64,000 bases of DNA from Paenibacillus phytorum (GCF_013141715.1 NZ_WHOA01000257.1:1-64000), one strand, 5' to 3'. Counted from the first letter of the stretch, positions 8,254 to 15,574 are shown. Translations and numbers: made by a program. Notes: generated by a model from the letters alone, not told the origin.

Positions 8254-8670
8254 ATGAAAATGCAAAACTTTAAATATGAAGGAAGCGGACTTAATCGCTT
8301 TTTTGGCCCCTTAGAAGCAAAGATTATGGAAATTCTCTGGACCAACTCGCTGGAAATGACGATTAAAGATGTCCAACAGAAGTTGGATCAAGCTAAAATC
8401 ATCAATTTCAATACCGTTATGACCGTGATGAATCGCTTGGTAGCCAAAGGAATTCTGCAAAAGAAATCCGTTGTAAGATCGTTTAAGTACAAACCCGTCG
8501 TTACGAGAGATGAGTTCATGGAAAAACAATCCAAAGAGCTTACCCTTGACCTTATTGAAGAATTCGGTTCTTTGGCAGTCACCCATATGGTGGATGCGCT
8601 TGATAAAGTAGACCCCGATCTGCTTGACAAGCTTGAGCAAAAAATTAAAGAAATGAAAAAGGATCGATAA
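8254..8670 (+). CDS. BlaI/MecI/CopY-family transcriptional repressor
   Basis: 138 residues from the ATG at 8254, which has AAGGAG ten bases upstream; an in-frame earlier ATG has no such site and lies inside the promoter. The winged-helix pattern of the family is clear: LEAKIMEILWTN at the start, NFNTVMTVMNRLVAKGIL as recognition helix, then a helical C-terminal dimerisation segment. These repressors bind TACA/TGTA dyads and are usually inactivated by proteolysis through a BlaR1/MecR1-type M56 protease, which is exactly the gene two bases downstream. No beta-lactamase gene is near, so the regulon is something else, probably including the DUF2231 gene. Confidence 0.92.
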   Translation: MKMQNFKYEGSGLNRFFGPLEAKIMEILWTNSLEMTIKDVQQKLDQAKIINFNTVMTVMNRLVAKGILQKKSVVRSFKYKPVVTRDEFMEKQSKELTLDLIEEFGSLAVTHMVDALDKVDPDLLDKLEQKIKEMKKDR

Positions 8671-8672
8671 CG

Positions 8673-9512
8673 ATGATGGAAACACGTTTTAAATGGTTGT
8701 ATGCAGCGTCACTCGCCTTATCGGGGGCTATTTTAGGACAAATGTTACTCTTTGCTCTTCAATATATTTTTAAATGGAAATCGTTATATAATATATTTGA
8801 TTTGTGTGTAATTTTATTTAAAGATCTTCATGTACCTGCACCCATTGCTATGAATGTAGTGAACGCTCTTATCCTCTACTCCTTTAGTGCTATCCTTTGG
8901 ATTTCGGCTCGGCATGCCCTCGGCTCCATGAGAGCGATGAAGCTCGTTGAGAAGTATCAAGACCCTCAGTTATCAGAGCAATACCGCGATAAAATTCAGC
9001 TGGGTGAAGGCCGGTTCCATGTTATTTCTTACAAAGCTCCCATCGCGATGACGATAGGACTGTGGAAGCCGCGGATGATCCTATCATCCGGACTTATGGA
9101 CATGCTGGAACCTAATGAGCTGCGTGCGGTAATCGAGCATGAGAAGTGCCATATGAGGCACAGAGATCCACTTGCGATCTTCCTGCTTTCGATGATATCC
9201 AAGTCGATGTGGTACATTCCGATATTCGCTTGGATGGCAGAGAAATACCCCATTATGATTGAACTTCGGGCAGACAAATATGCCATTACACAAATGAAAC
9301 AGTCCGCACATTTAGGCAGTGCTCTCCTCAAACTACTCAAACAAGCACCAACACCGCATATATCCTTATCTCACGCCTCATTCGCCGAAACATCAATGAA
9401 TGTACGCATTATGCATATTCTCGATCCACAGATGAAAATCTCATTCAAATGGCCCCTAGTACGGCTACTCATTTCGCTCTTAACAATTATTTTACTTGTG
9501 GGACTTATCTAA
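8673..9512 (+). CDS. M56-family (BlaR1-like) membrane metalloprotease without sensor domain
   Basis: 279 residues with N-terminal membrane segments (about 7-30 and 50-75), then a zinc metalloprotease domain with the HExxH motif in IEHEKCHMRH near residue 157, and a C-terminal membrane segment. BlaR1 and MecR1 have an extra penicillin-binding sensor domain of about 250 residues after the last membrane segment; this protein ends there, so the signal must be sensed by the membrane part or by a partner. It is co-transcribed with the BlaI-type repressor, its likely substrate or target. Confidence 0.88.
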   Translation: MMETRFKWLYAASLALSGAILGQMLLFALQYIFKWKSLYNIFDLCVILFKDLHVPAPIAMNVVNALILYSFSAILWISARHALGSMRAMKLVEKYQDPQLSEQYRDKIQLGEGRFHVISYKAPIAMTIGLWKPRMILSSGLMDMLEPNELRAVIEHEKCHMRHRDPLAIFLLSMISKSMWYIPIFAWMAEKYPIMIELRADKYAITQMKQSAHLGSALLKLLKQAPTPHISLSHASFAETSMNVRIMHILDPQMKISFKWPLVRLLISLLTIILLVGLI

Positions 9513-9603
9513 GATAGGATACCCTGATAGCAATGGTTACATTTAGCAGCCGGAGCCCATGTCAGATAAGTTGACGGGCTTCGACAAAAACTGCAGAAAA
9601 GTC

Positions 9604-9639
9604 TTGACTTTTCGGATATCCAAAACTACACTTTGTAGT
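9604..9639 (+). promoter_or_regulatory. Promoter with perfect BlaI-type operator before the DUF2231 gene
   Basis: TTGACT (9604-9609), 17 bases, TACACT (9627-9632) form the promoter. The -10 sits inside ACTACA-CTT-TGTAGT (9625-9639), a perfect 6-bp-arm dyad containing TACA and TGTA. The same promoter elements with an imperfect version of the dyad precede the repressor gene at 8200-8235, so one repressor can control both. Confidence 0.75.
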
Positions 9640-9680
9640 GTTAAATCATACATAGCTTTTAATATGGGGGAGAGAGATTA

Positions 9681-10151
9681 ATGGATTATATCTTGAAAAA
9701 TTTACACTACATCGTAACACATGTACCAATTGCACTTCTTGTTTTTAGTTTTATTTTTGATCTTATCGCAGTTATCGCGAAAAAACGTGAATGGCACTCC
9801 GCTGGTATGCTTTGCCTAGTTGTAGGCGCACTCGGGGCTATCGCAAGTGTCCTAACAGGCCCGTCCCCATGGCGTAATCCACTAGTGGTTCCGCATGAGT
9901 TTTATGCGAAATTAACGATGTTTTTGTCTATCGCGTTGGCGATTGTACGTGTTGGCTTACTGATCTGGAAAAAGAAAGAATTGGGTCGTAATCCAATCTA
10001 CTTGGTTGGTTCGCTCGCGGCAGTTATCCTTGTTGGCTATACAGGGCATATTGGTGGTCAAATGGTACATAAACCGGTTCCAGCTAAGACGGTTGTTCCA
10101 GCTGCATCACCTGGAGCATCACCAGCAGCATCTACTGCTCCAGCAAAATAA
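9681..10151 (+). CDS. DUF2231 membrane protein
   Basis: 156 residues, four membrane segments, and an Ala/Pro/Ser-rich C-terminal tail. Conserved His residues of the DUF2231 family are visible: HYIVTHVPIALL at the start, PHEFYAK in the middle and YTGHIGGQMVH near residue 120; paired membrane His residues are compatible with haem or metal binding, but no function is established. The gene is monocistronic between its own BlaI-box promoter and a strong terminator. Its start has GGGGGAGAGAG upstream. Control by the adjacent BlaI-type repressor and M56 protease is inferred from the operator. Confidence 0.85.
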   Translation: MDYILKNLHYIVTHVPIALLVFSFIFDLIAVIAKKREWHSAGMLCLVVGALGAIASVLTGPSPWRNPLVVPHEFYAKLTMFLSIALAIVRVGLLIWKKKELGRNPIYLVGSLAAVILVGYTGHIGGQMVHKPVPAKTVVPAASPGASPAASTAPAK

Positions 10152-10152
10152 T

Positions 10153-10200
10153 AAAAAGGGTTATCCAAAGGCTTATAGCCTTGTGGATAGCCCTTTTTTT
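10153..10200. terminator. Strong terminator after the DUF2231 gene
   Basis: AAAAAGGGTTATCCA pairs with TGGATAGCCCTTTTT, with a second short stem (AAGGC / GCCTT) inside and a run of seven T. A-rich on the left side, so it may also serve the convergent small gene on the minus strand. Confidence 0.9.
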
Positions 10201-10216
10201 GGTTGATTGGTCAGAG

Positions 10217-10393
10217 CTACTTGTCCCGAACCAACTCCAGCTCCTCCAGTGTATAACGATGTTCCCACAAAAATATCATATCGTACTGTATCGAATCCCT
10301 TTCGACAAAGCGGGCTATGCCTGTGATGACTCCCCCAATAACAACTCCAAAAACGACAATCCAACCCATCAGAGCAAACACTTGATCGACCAT
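10217..10393 (-). CDS. Small single-pass membrane protein
   Basis: 58 residues: one membrane segment (about 6-28, GWIVVFGVVIGGVITGIARF), then a charged C-terminal tail with ERDSIQYDMIF and TLEELELVRDK. The second of two in-frame ATGs is chosen because GGGAG lies nine bases before it; the first is only three bases away. I do not recognise the family. It points toward the DUF2231 gene and shares its terminator. Confidence 0.6.
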   Translation of the reverse strand: MVDQVFALMGWIVVFGVVIGGVITGIARFVERDSIQYDMIFLWEHRYTLEELELVRDK

Positions 10394-10545
10394 GCACATC
10401 CACTCCCTTATGCGCTATGAACCTATATACTATGGATATGCCGCCATATTTTGAAACATGTGTGACAATCCAAAGGGGTTAAAAGGCGAGTAAATGCATC
10501 TGCAATGTCGAGGTAAGATAGTTCGTTTATAGTCTTTCTATCCGG

Positions 10546-10575
10546 TTGACACAGACTCGCCAAGGATGTTAAGAT
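10546..10575 (+). promoter_or_regulatory. Promoter of the bmrCD-like leader transcript
   Basis: TTGACA at 10546-10551 and TAAGAT at 10570-10575 are 18 bases apart. Transcription would begin near 10582, giving a ~85-base untranslated stretch before the 33-codon leader ORF. No closer promoter to the ABC genes is obvious. Confidence 0.6.
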
Positions 10576-10666
10576 CACCTCTGTAAGCACGAATATACAA
10601 CTTTTGGAAAAGAAAACACTTATGATGCAAGCCTACTTACAACAACACTAAAGGAGGGTTTCAAAA

Positions 10667-10768
10667 ATGATTGATATGGTTATGGATCCTATTGCTCATC
10701 GCAGATTTACAGATAAAAACCATACAATTTCATATTTTGTAACCCGATTGTTAGCCGGAAGCGCATGA
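10667..10768 (+). CDS. 33-residue leader peptide upstream of the bmrCD-like exporter
   Basis: The ORF starts with ATG and has AAAGGAGGG seven bases upstream, a better ribosome binding site than most genes in the window. The peptide begins MIDMVMDPIAHRRF and ends TRLLAGSA. Its last codons and stop lie in the 5' arm of a hairpin (10753-10785), and two intrinsic terminators follow before the exporter gene. In B. subtilis the homologous exporter bmrCD is preceded by the leader ORF bmrB, which controls it by ribosome-mediated transcription attenuation. The layout here is the same; peptide homology to BmrB is not something I can confirm. Confidence 0.75.
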   Translation: MIDMVMDPIAHRRFTDKNHTISYFVTRLLAGSA

Positions 10769-10785
10769 TTTGTGCTTGTTCGGCT
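10753..10785 (+). promoter_or_regulatory. Hairpin over the leader stop codon
   Basis: AGCCG pairs with CGGCT and, after a small bulge, AAGCGCA pairs with TGTGCTT around the leader stop codon TGA (10766-10768). A ribosome stalled on the last leader codons would melt this helix, so it is a candidate switch element of an attenuator. Confidence 0.5.
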
Positions 10786-10812
10786 GCTGCCGCCCCTTGA
10801 CATACGCTAATT

Positions 10813-10858
10813 AAAAGCGCGGGTTACGAAGAAGTTCGTAACGAGCGCTTTTCTGTTT
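10813..10858 (+). terminator. Attenuator terminator 1 before the exporter genes
   Basis: AAAAGCGC-GGGTTACGAA and TTCGTAAC-GAGCGCTTTT form an 18-bp stem with two mismatches and loop GAAG, followed by TTTTCTGTTT. It lies between the leader ORF and the ABC genes, which have no obvious promoter of their own. Confidence 0.85.
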
Positions 10859-10863
10859 CATAG

Positions 10864-10897
10864 AAGGCATATCGCTGCGTGCGGTGTGCCTTTTTTG
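10864..10897 (+). terminator. Attenuator terminator 2 before the exporter genes
   Basis: AAGGCATAT pairs with GTGTGCCTT (two G-U pairs) and is followed by six T residues. A second terminator only six bases after the first makes read-through into the exporter genes low unless both are suppressed. Confidence 0.7.
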
Positions 10898-10950
10898 TGT
10901 GGATTTAGGTCATTTTGGACAGCACCATTTGAGAGGAGTGACATGATTAC

Positions 10951-12696
10951 ATGTTTACGGTATTAAAAAAGTTAGCTTGGTTTTTTCGAATGAATTGGAT
11001 ACGTTACACGATTGCCATTGGACTGCTTATTATTGTTGGAATCATTGATGTAATTCCACCGAAATTGATTGGCTACGCGATTGATGGTATACACATGGGA
11101 ACTTTGACTGGTAGTAAATTGATCCAATTGCTCGCTTTTTGGGGGGCGTTAATTGTAGCTGGTTATGGGCTATCCTACGTCTGGCTGTATCAGCTATTTG
11201 GCGGGGCTTTCGTGCTGGAACGTGTTCTTAGATCCCGGTTAATGAGGCAGCTGCTGCGGATGACGCCTACTTTCTATGAGCGCAACCGCACGGGTGACCT
11301 AATGGCGAGAGCGACGAATGACTTGCAAGCGGTGTCGACGACAGCGGGCTTTGGGATTTTGACCTTCGTAGACTCAACGCTATTCATGCTTACGATCCTA
11401 GGTATGATGGGCTTCTTCATTAGCTGGAAGCTGACAATTGCTTCAATTCTCCCGCTGCCCATTATGGCAGTTGCAATTACGATCTATGGGGGACGCATCC
11501 ACGAAAGGTTCTTGCTCGCTCAGAATGCCTTTGGACAGATGAACGATCGGGTGCTGGAGACAATAGCGGGGGTTCGCGTTATCCGCGCTTTTGTACAAGA
11601 GAAAGCCAGTGAACAAAGCTTCAAAACGATGACAGATGATGTATATCGCAAAAATATCGCGGTTGCCGTGATCGACGCCCTTTTTGAACCAACGGTCAAA
11701 ATCCTAGTGGGCATTTCCTACTTAATCGGATTATGTTACGGCGGATATTTGGTGTTTCACAGTGAACTGACGCTCGGAGAGCTTGTGTCTTTCAATACAT
11801 TCCTAGGGATGCTGATCTGGCCGATGTTTGCCATTGGCGAGTTAATGAACATTATGCAGCGAGGGAATGCCTCCCTCGATCGGGTGAATGAAACACTTGG
11901 TTACAAGCCGGATGTAAAGGAAGACCCTAAAGCAACGACATTGCTGCTGCCGAACACGATTAGCTTTAATGAGGTAACCTTCCGCTATCCTTCTTCTTCT
12001 ATTGATAACTTGGTGAACATTTCTTTTCACCTGCAGCGTGGGCAGACGCTCGGAATTGTAGGACGTACTGGAAGCGGCAAAACAACGCTGCTTAAACAGC
12101 TGCTGAGAGAGTATCCATTAGGTCAAGGTGCGATTGTTATATCGGAAACGCCGATCGAGAAGTTAACCATCGACACTCTACATGGCTGGATTGGTTACGT
12201 GCCGCAAGAGCCGATCCTTTTCTCTAAAACGGTGAAAGAGAACATCATGTTTGGTCGCAGCCAAGGAACGGAGGAAGAACTGTTGCAGGCGCTTGAGCTG
12301 GCTGCGTTCCGCAAGGACGTGGAGTTCTTACCAGAAGGCCTTCAAACGTTGGTAGGTGAAAAAGGCGTCGCGTTATCCGGTGGTCAGAAGCAGCGCGTTT
12401 CTATTGCGCGGGCGCTTTATGTAGACCCTGAAATCCTCATGCTGGATGATGCGCTTTCTGCGGTAGACGCCAAAACAGAGGCTGAAATCATTCGCGGCAT
12501 TCGATCGGAACGAGCCGGCAAAACAACACTCATCACGACGCACAGACTCTCCGCTGTTCAGCATGCGGATTGGATTCTTGTGCTGGATGAGGGGTATATC
12601 GTGGAGGAAGGTACGCATGAGCAGCTTGTCGCGCTCGGCGGCTGGTATAAAGAGCAGTATGACCGTCAGCAGTTAGAAGAGCAGACGAAGGTTTAG
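10951..12696 (+). CDS. bmrC: Multidrug ABC exporter subunit, BmrC/YheI-like (degenerate site)
   Basis: 581 residues: a six-helix exporter membrane domain (about 15-310) and an ATPase domain (about 335-575) with Walker A GRTGSGKTT, signature LSGGQKQR and Walker B LMLDDALSAVD. The residue after the Walker B Asp is Asp, not the catalytic Glu, so this subunit carries the degenerate site typical of one half of a heterodimeric exporter. The partner gene follows after 25 bases and has the complementary features. GAGAGGAG lies 12 bases before the ATG, a rather long distance; a 7-codon frame starting at 10943 sits between them. Expression is probably controlled by the upstream leader ORF and terminators. 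Confidence 0.9.
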   Translation: MFTVLKKLAWFFRMNWIRYTIAIGLLIIVGIIDVIPPKLIGYAIDGIHMGTLTGSKLIQLLAFWGALIVAGYGLSYVWLYQLFGGAFVLERVLRSRLMRQLLRMTPTFYERNRTGDLMARATNDLQAVSTTAGFGILTFVDSTLFMLTILGMMGFFISWKLTIASILPLPIMAVAITIYGGRIHERFLLAQNAFGQMNDRVLETIAGVRVIRAFVQEKASEQSFKTMTDDVYRKNIAVAVIDALFEPTVKILVGISYLIGLCYGGYLVFHSELTLGELVSFNTFLGMLIWPMFAIGELMNIMQRGNASLDRVNETLGYKPDVKEDPKATTLLLPNTISFNEVTFRYPSSSIDNLVNISFHLQRGQTLGIVGRTGSGKTTLLKQLLREYPLGQGAIVISETPIEKLTIDTLHGWIGYVPQEPILFSKTVKENIMFGRSQGTEEELLQALELAAFRKDVEFLPEGLQTLVGEKGVALSGGQKQRVSIARALYVDPEILMLDDALSAVDAKTEAEIIRGIRSERAGKTTLITTHRLSAVQHADWILVLDEGYIVEEGTHEQLVALGGWYKEQYDRQQLEEQTKV

Positions 12697-12730
12697 TAAA
12701 TAGATATCTAATGAAAAGAAGGTGAGAACA

Positions 12731-14785
12731 CTGAAACAGACAGGTAAGCGATTATTTCAATACGCGGCGTTATTCAAAAAGCCCCTGCTCATTGCGCTGA
12801 TATTCTTATCGATCGCGGTGGCAACGGAGCTGGCAGGACCTTTTATCGCGAGACAGATGATTGATACACACATTCTCGGTATCGAAAAGCCGTGGTACGA
12901 GACTACATCTGCAACTCAGACTGGCAAGGCTGTCCCGGCGAATGGGATTTTTTATAAGCGAAGCGATAACTTTGCAGAAGGCGAGCCGAAGGGGAAGGAA
13001 GTTCGCATTTTGCAGGTGGGCAGCCAGTTCGTATGGGTGGATCAGCCGATCGCCTTTGATGGCGTACGCAATCTAGCAGACGATGGTAAGCTTACAATTA
13101 CACAGGGGACGGAAAAAGCGGAATATGCGGTTAAGAAGCTGAGTATTCAAGAGCTTTACACGTTCTATAAACCGGAATTTAACAGTCTAATGAAGCTTGC
13201 AGGCTTTTATTTACTGCTAATCATTATTGGTGCAGGCTTTACCTATGGACAAAAATATTTACTTCAATCGGCGGCGAATCGGATTATTCAGCGCATGAGA
13301 AGTGATGTTTTTGCACAAATTCAGCGACTGCCGATCAACTATTTTGATAATCAGCCTGCGGGTAAAATTGTATCCAGGATTACAAATGATACGGAGTCAG
13401 TCAGGGATCTGTATGTACAAGTGCTTGCGAACTTTTTTACAGGTACGATCTATATCGTGGGCATTATCGCGGCTTTATTCGTTCTAGATTACAGATTGGC
13501 TTTATTCACACTTCCGGTTATTCCGCTGCTTTATGTATGGATCATTGTTTACCGTAAATATGCTTCCTTCTATAATCATGAAATTCGGGAACGGATTGGC
13601 TCGATCAATGGGATGATCAATGAGGCGATTCAAGGCATGACGATCATTCAAGCTTTTCGCCGGCAAAAGGAAACGATCCAAGAATTCGAACAATTGAACG
13701 ATGAATATACGAAATACCAGAATAAATTGCTTAGCTTGAACTCGCTGACCTCTCATAACCTGATGAATGTGGTTCGGAATTTGTTCTTCTTCGGTCTCAT
13801 CTGGTATGTCGGGGGCAGTTCAATCAACACATTGATCACCGTCGGTGTACTGTACGCTTTCGTCGATTATCTGAATCGGATGTTTCATCCGATGGTCGGG
13901 ATTGTCAACCAGCTGCCGAATTTGGAGCGTGCCCTAGTATCCGCTGACCGTGTATTCGAGCTGCTAGATGAACAAGGCATCGACGTGGCTGCGGAGAAAT
14001 CGGATCGCTATCTGGGCAATGTGAAGTTCGAGCATGTTCGCTTCGCTTACAAAGAAGGGGAGGATGTGCTCAAGGACATCTCCTTCGAGGCCAAACAGGG
14101 GCAGACGGTGGCGCTTGTCGGCCATACCGGATCGGGCAAAAGCTCGATCTTGAATCTGCTCTTCCGCTTCTACGATGTGAATGAAGGCCGGATCACGGTA
14201 GACGGCCGCGATGTGCGGGGGATGCCCAAACAGCAGCTGCGTCAGCATATGGGCATCGTGCTGCAAGATCCGTTCCTGTTCACAGGGACGATCGCGTCCA
14301 ATGTTAGCCTGGACGATCCGTCCATCACCCGGGAACGGGTGGAGGCTGCGCTGCGCGAGGTTGGCGCAGATGAGATGTTCAAGAGCTTGCCGCACGGCAT
14401 CGATGAGCCCGTGATCGAGAAGGGCAGCACGCTGTCTGCTGGGCAGCGGCAGCTGATTTCTTTTGCCCGGGCGCTTGCGTTCGACCCGGCGATTTTGATC
14501 CTCGATGAGGCGACAGCTTCCATCGATACGGAGACCGAGGCCATTATTCAGGCCGCGCTCGAAGTGCTTTCGAAGGGGCGGACCACCTTCATCATTGCCC
14601 ACCGCCTGTCGACGATTAAGAGCGCCGACCAGATTCTTGTGCTCGACCATGGCGAGATCGTCGAGCGAGGGAATCACGAGGAGTTGATGGGGCTCCTCGG
14701 TCGGTACTATCAGATGTACCAGCTGCAGCAGGGACATCCGGAATCAGCCTCGGCCGCTGAAAGCGAAGTGCGCAGCGTGTTGTAG
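12731..14785 (+). CDS. bmrD: Multidrug ABC exporter subunit, BmrD/YheH-like
   Basis: About 684 residues. After the first membrane helix there is a ~100-residue extracellular insertion before helix 2, as in YheH (BmrD), then the rest of the membrane domain and an ATPase domain with Walker A GHTGSGKSS and Walker B LILDEATASID with the catalytic Glu. Its signature is LSAGQRQL instead of LSGGQ, the expected counterpart of the degenerate site in the upstream subunit. The start is unusual: AGAAGGTGAG (12717-12726) is an excellent ribosome binding site for a CTG at 12731, while the alternative in-frame GTG at 12722 overlaps that site and has only a weak one of its own. Confidence 0.88.
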   Translation: MKQTGKRLFQYAALFKKPLLIALIFLSIAVATELAGPFIARQMIDTHILGIEKPWYETTSATQTGKAVPANGIFYKRSDNFAEGEPKGKEVRILQVGSQFVWVDQPIAFDGVRNLADDGKLTITQGTEKAEYAVKKLSIQELYTFYKPEFNSLMKLAGFYLLLIIIGAGFTYGQKYLLQSAANRIIQRMRSDVFAQIQRLPINYFDNQPAGKIVSRITNDTESVRDLYVQVLANFFTGTIYIVGIIAALFVLDYRLALFTLPVIPLLYVWIIVYRKYASFYNHEIRERIGSINGMINEAIQGMTIIQAFRRQKETIQEFEQLNDEYTKYQNKLLSLNSLTSHNLMNVVRNLFFFGLIWYVGGSSINTLITVGVLYAFVDYLNRMFHPMVGIVNQLPNLERALVSADRVFELLDEQGIDVAAEKSDRYLGNVKFEHVRFAYKEGEDVLKDISFEAKQGQTVALVGHTGSGKSSILNLLFRFYDVNEGRITVDGRDVRGMPKQQLRQHMGIVLQDPFLFTGTIASNVSLDDPSITRERVEAALREVGADEMFKSLPHGIDEPVIEKGSTLSAGQRQLISFARALAFDPAILILDEATASIDTETEAIIQAALEVLSKGRTTFIIAHRLSTIKSADQILVLDHGEIVERGNHEELMGLLGRYYQMYQLQQGHPESASAAESEVRSVL

Positions 14786-14792
14786 GGCAGGG

Positions 14793-14838
14793 AGCCAGCC
14801 GTCGGACTTATTGTCCGGAGGCTGGCTTTGGCTTTTTT
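14793..14838 (+). terminator. Terminator after the bmrCD-like operon
   Basis: AGCCAGCC-GTCGGAC and GTCCG-GAG-GCTGGCT form a long stem, followed by TTGGCTTTTTTG. Confidence 0.85.
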
Positions 14839-14843
14839 GAGTA

Positions 14844-14929
14844 GATAAGAAAGTATAAGTTTTATACTATTGCTTCGCATCTACCTTGACAAACGCGCTC
14901 GTCCCTGAAGGACGACGGAGTCGTTTATC
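14844..14929. repeat. 86-bp dispersed repeat, copy 1 (MITE-like)
   Basis: It begins GATAAGAAAGTATAAG and ends GTCGTTTATC, so the outer bases GATAA / TTATC form short terminal inverted repeats; inside are a GTATAAG-TTTTATAC dyad and the hairpin GTCGTCCcTGAAGGACGAC-like core (14898-14917). A second copy at 51165-51249 differs by one indel and about seven substitutions. Both lie directly after a terminator. No transposase is present, so it would be non-autonomous if mobile. Confidence 0.8.
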
Positions 14930-14951
14930 CTTGGAAACGGTATATGAAGTG

Positions 14952-14981
14952 TTGCTGTCATCGTATAATTGATCGTATAAA
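14952..14981 (+). promoter_or_regulatory. Candidate promoter of the toxin mRNA
   Basis: TTGCTG (14952-14957) and TATAAA (14976-14981) with an 18-base spacer lie upstream of the small toxin gene. A transcript from here to the terminator at 15307-15339 would be about 350 bases. Confidence 0.45.
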
Positions 14982-15112
14982 TTAGTTGTGTATTTCTAGA
15001 ATTTGATCAGCAATAGTTTCACTACCCTTTAGGAAATTGAGGTAAAGAAAAAGCCTACCGAATGGTAGACTTTGTATGATATATTAAGTTAGTACAGGAC
15101 AACCTTGGGTGA

Positions 15113-15141
15113 GCATTCTCCTCCAGAAAGGAGGGTGATGC
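15113..15141 (+). promoter_or_regulatory. Hairpin sequestering the toxin ribosome binding site
   Basis: GCAT-TCT-CCTCC, loop AGAAA, GGAGG-GTG-ATGC form an almost continuous 12-bp helix. The whole AAGGAGG ribosome binding site is inside the 3' arm, one base before the toxin start codon. Such occlusion is common in type I toxin mRNAs. Confidence 0.7.
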
Positions 15142-15142
15142 C

Positions 15143-15229
15143 ATGGAAACTTTCCAAACGATTGTAATCATGCTTGCGTTCGGTAGCTTTATACTGGCGC
15201 TATTGACATACATCGATAAACGAAAGTAA
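15143..15229 (+). CDS. Hol_Tox-type small hydrophobic toxin (putative type I toxin)
   Basis: 28 residues: METFQTIVIMLAFGSFILAL followed by LTYIDKRK. One membrane helix with a short charged C-terminus is the layout of the putative holin-like toxin family (TxpA/BsrG/Fst-like), whose members depolarise or disrupt the cytoplasmic membrane when overproduced. GGAGGGTG is at the right distance but is locked in a hairpin. The stop codon is part of a perfect stem (GTAACCCACT / AGTGGGTTAC, 15226-15263). No phage genes surround it. Confidence 0.75.
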   Translation: METFQTIVIMLAFGSFILALLTYIDKRK

Positions 15230-15263
15230 CCCACTCGTATAGGTTGACGACCTAGTGGGTTAC
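15226..15263 (+). other. Hairpin at the toxin stop codon
   Basis: GTAACCCACT (15226-15235) and AGTGGGTTAC (15254-15263) form a perfect 10-bp stem with a nested AGGT / ACCT pair in the loop. There is no T-tract, so it is more likely an RNA-stabilising or RNA-RNA interaction structure than a terminator. Confidence 0.6.
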
Positions 15264-15306
15264 TAACTCTACAATTCGGAGGGTATTCACACCCAAGTCT
15301 GTGCAG

Positions 15307-15339
15307 GAGATGGTGTTGGTCGCACCGTCTCTTTGTTAT
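15307..15339 (+). terminator. Terminator of the toxin mRNA
   Basis: GAGATGGTG and CACCGTCTC pair (one G-U) around TTGGTCG, followed by TTTGTTATT. Confidence 0.7.
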
Positions 15340-15574
15340 TATAATCATACTACGTATGCTTTAGACACGCAATATAAAAGGAAAACTACCTATTAGCTAT
15401 AAGGAGATGATGAGCCGATTACAAAGTGCGAACTGCATTGGTTTTCTCGATAATTGCAGCATCTGAACTAGAATGAACTCCACTACGGACAAGGCTCTTT
15501 AACCGCACTAAAGACTAACTGTCGGCCCTATGCTACAATAAGTAATATTTCCCTATTTGAAATGGAGGAGCATT

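Larger units (their letters stand above)
15046..15337 (-). ncRNA. Predicted antisense RNA (antitoxin) opposite the toxin mRNA
   Basis: On the minus strand, TTGCGT (15367-15372) and TATGAT (15344-15349) are 17 bases apart, and an intrinsic terminator (GTCTACC-ATTC-GGTAGGC then TTTTTCTTT, 15046-15070) lies on the other side of the toxin gene. The RNA between them would be fully complementary to the toxin mRNA. The arrangement fits type I toxin-antitoxin loci such as txpA-ratA, but transcription is inferred. Confidence 0.45.

Noticed and set aside
10943..10966. 7-codon frame between the ribosome binding site and the BmrC-like start
   Set aside because: Spacing of four bases is too short, and such tiny frames are expected by chance; noted only with the gene.
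13964..14737. 257-codon minus-strand frame inside the BmrD-like gene
   Set aside because: Antisense shadow of the ATPase domain.
15409..15471. Short ORF of about 19 codons starting with two ATGs after AAGGAG
   Set aside because: The ribosome binding site is too close to the ATGs and the peptide has no hydrophobic or conserved feature.
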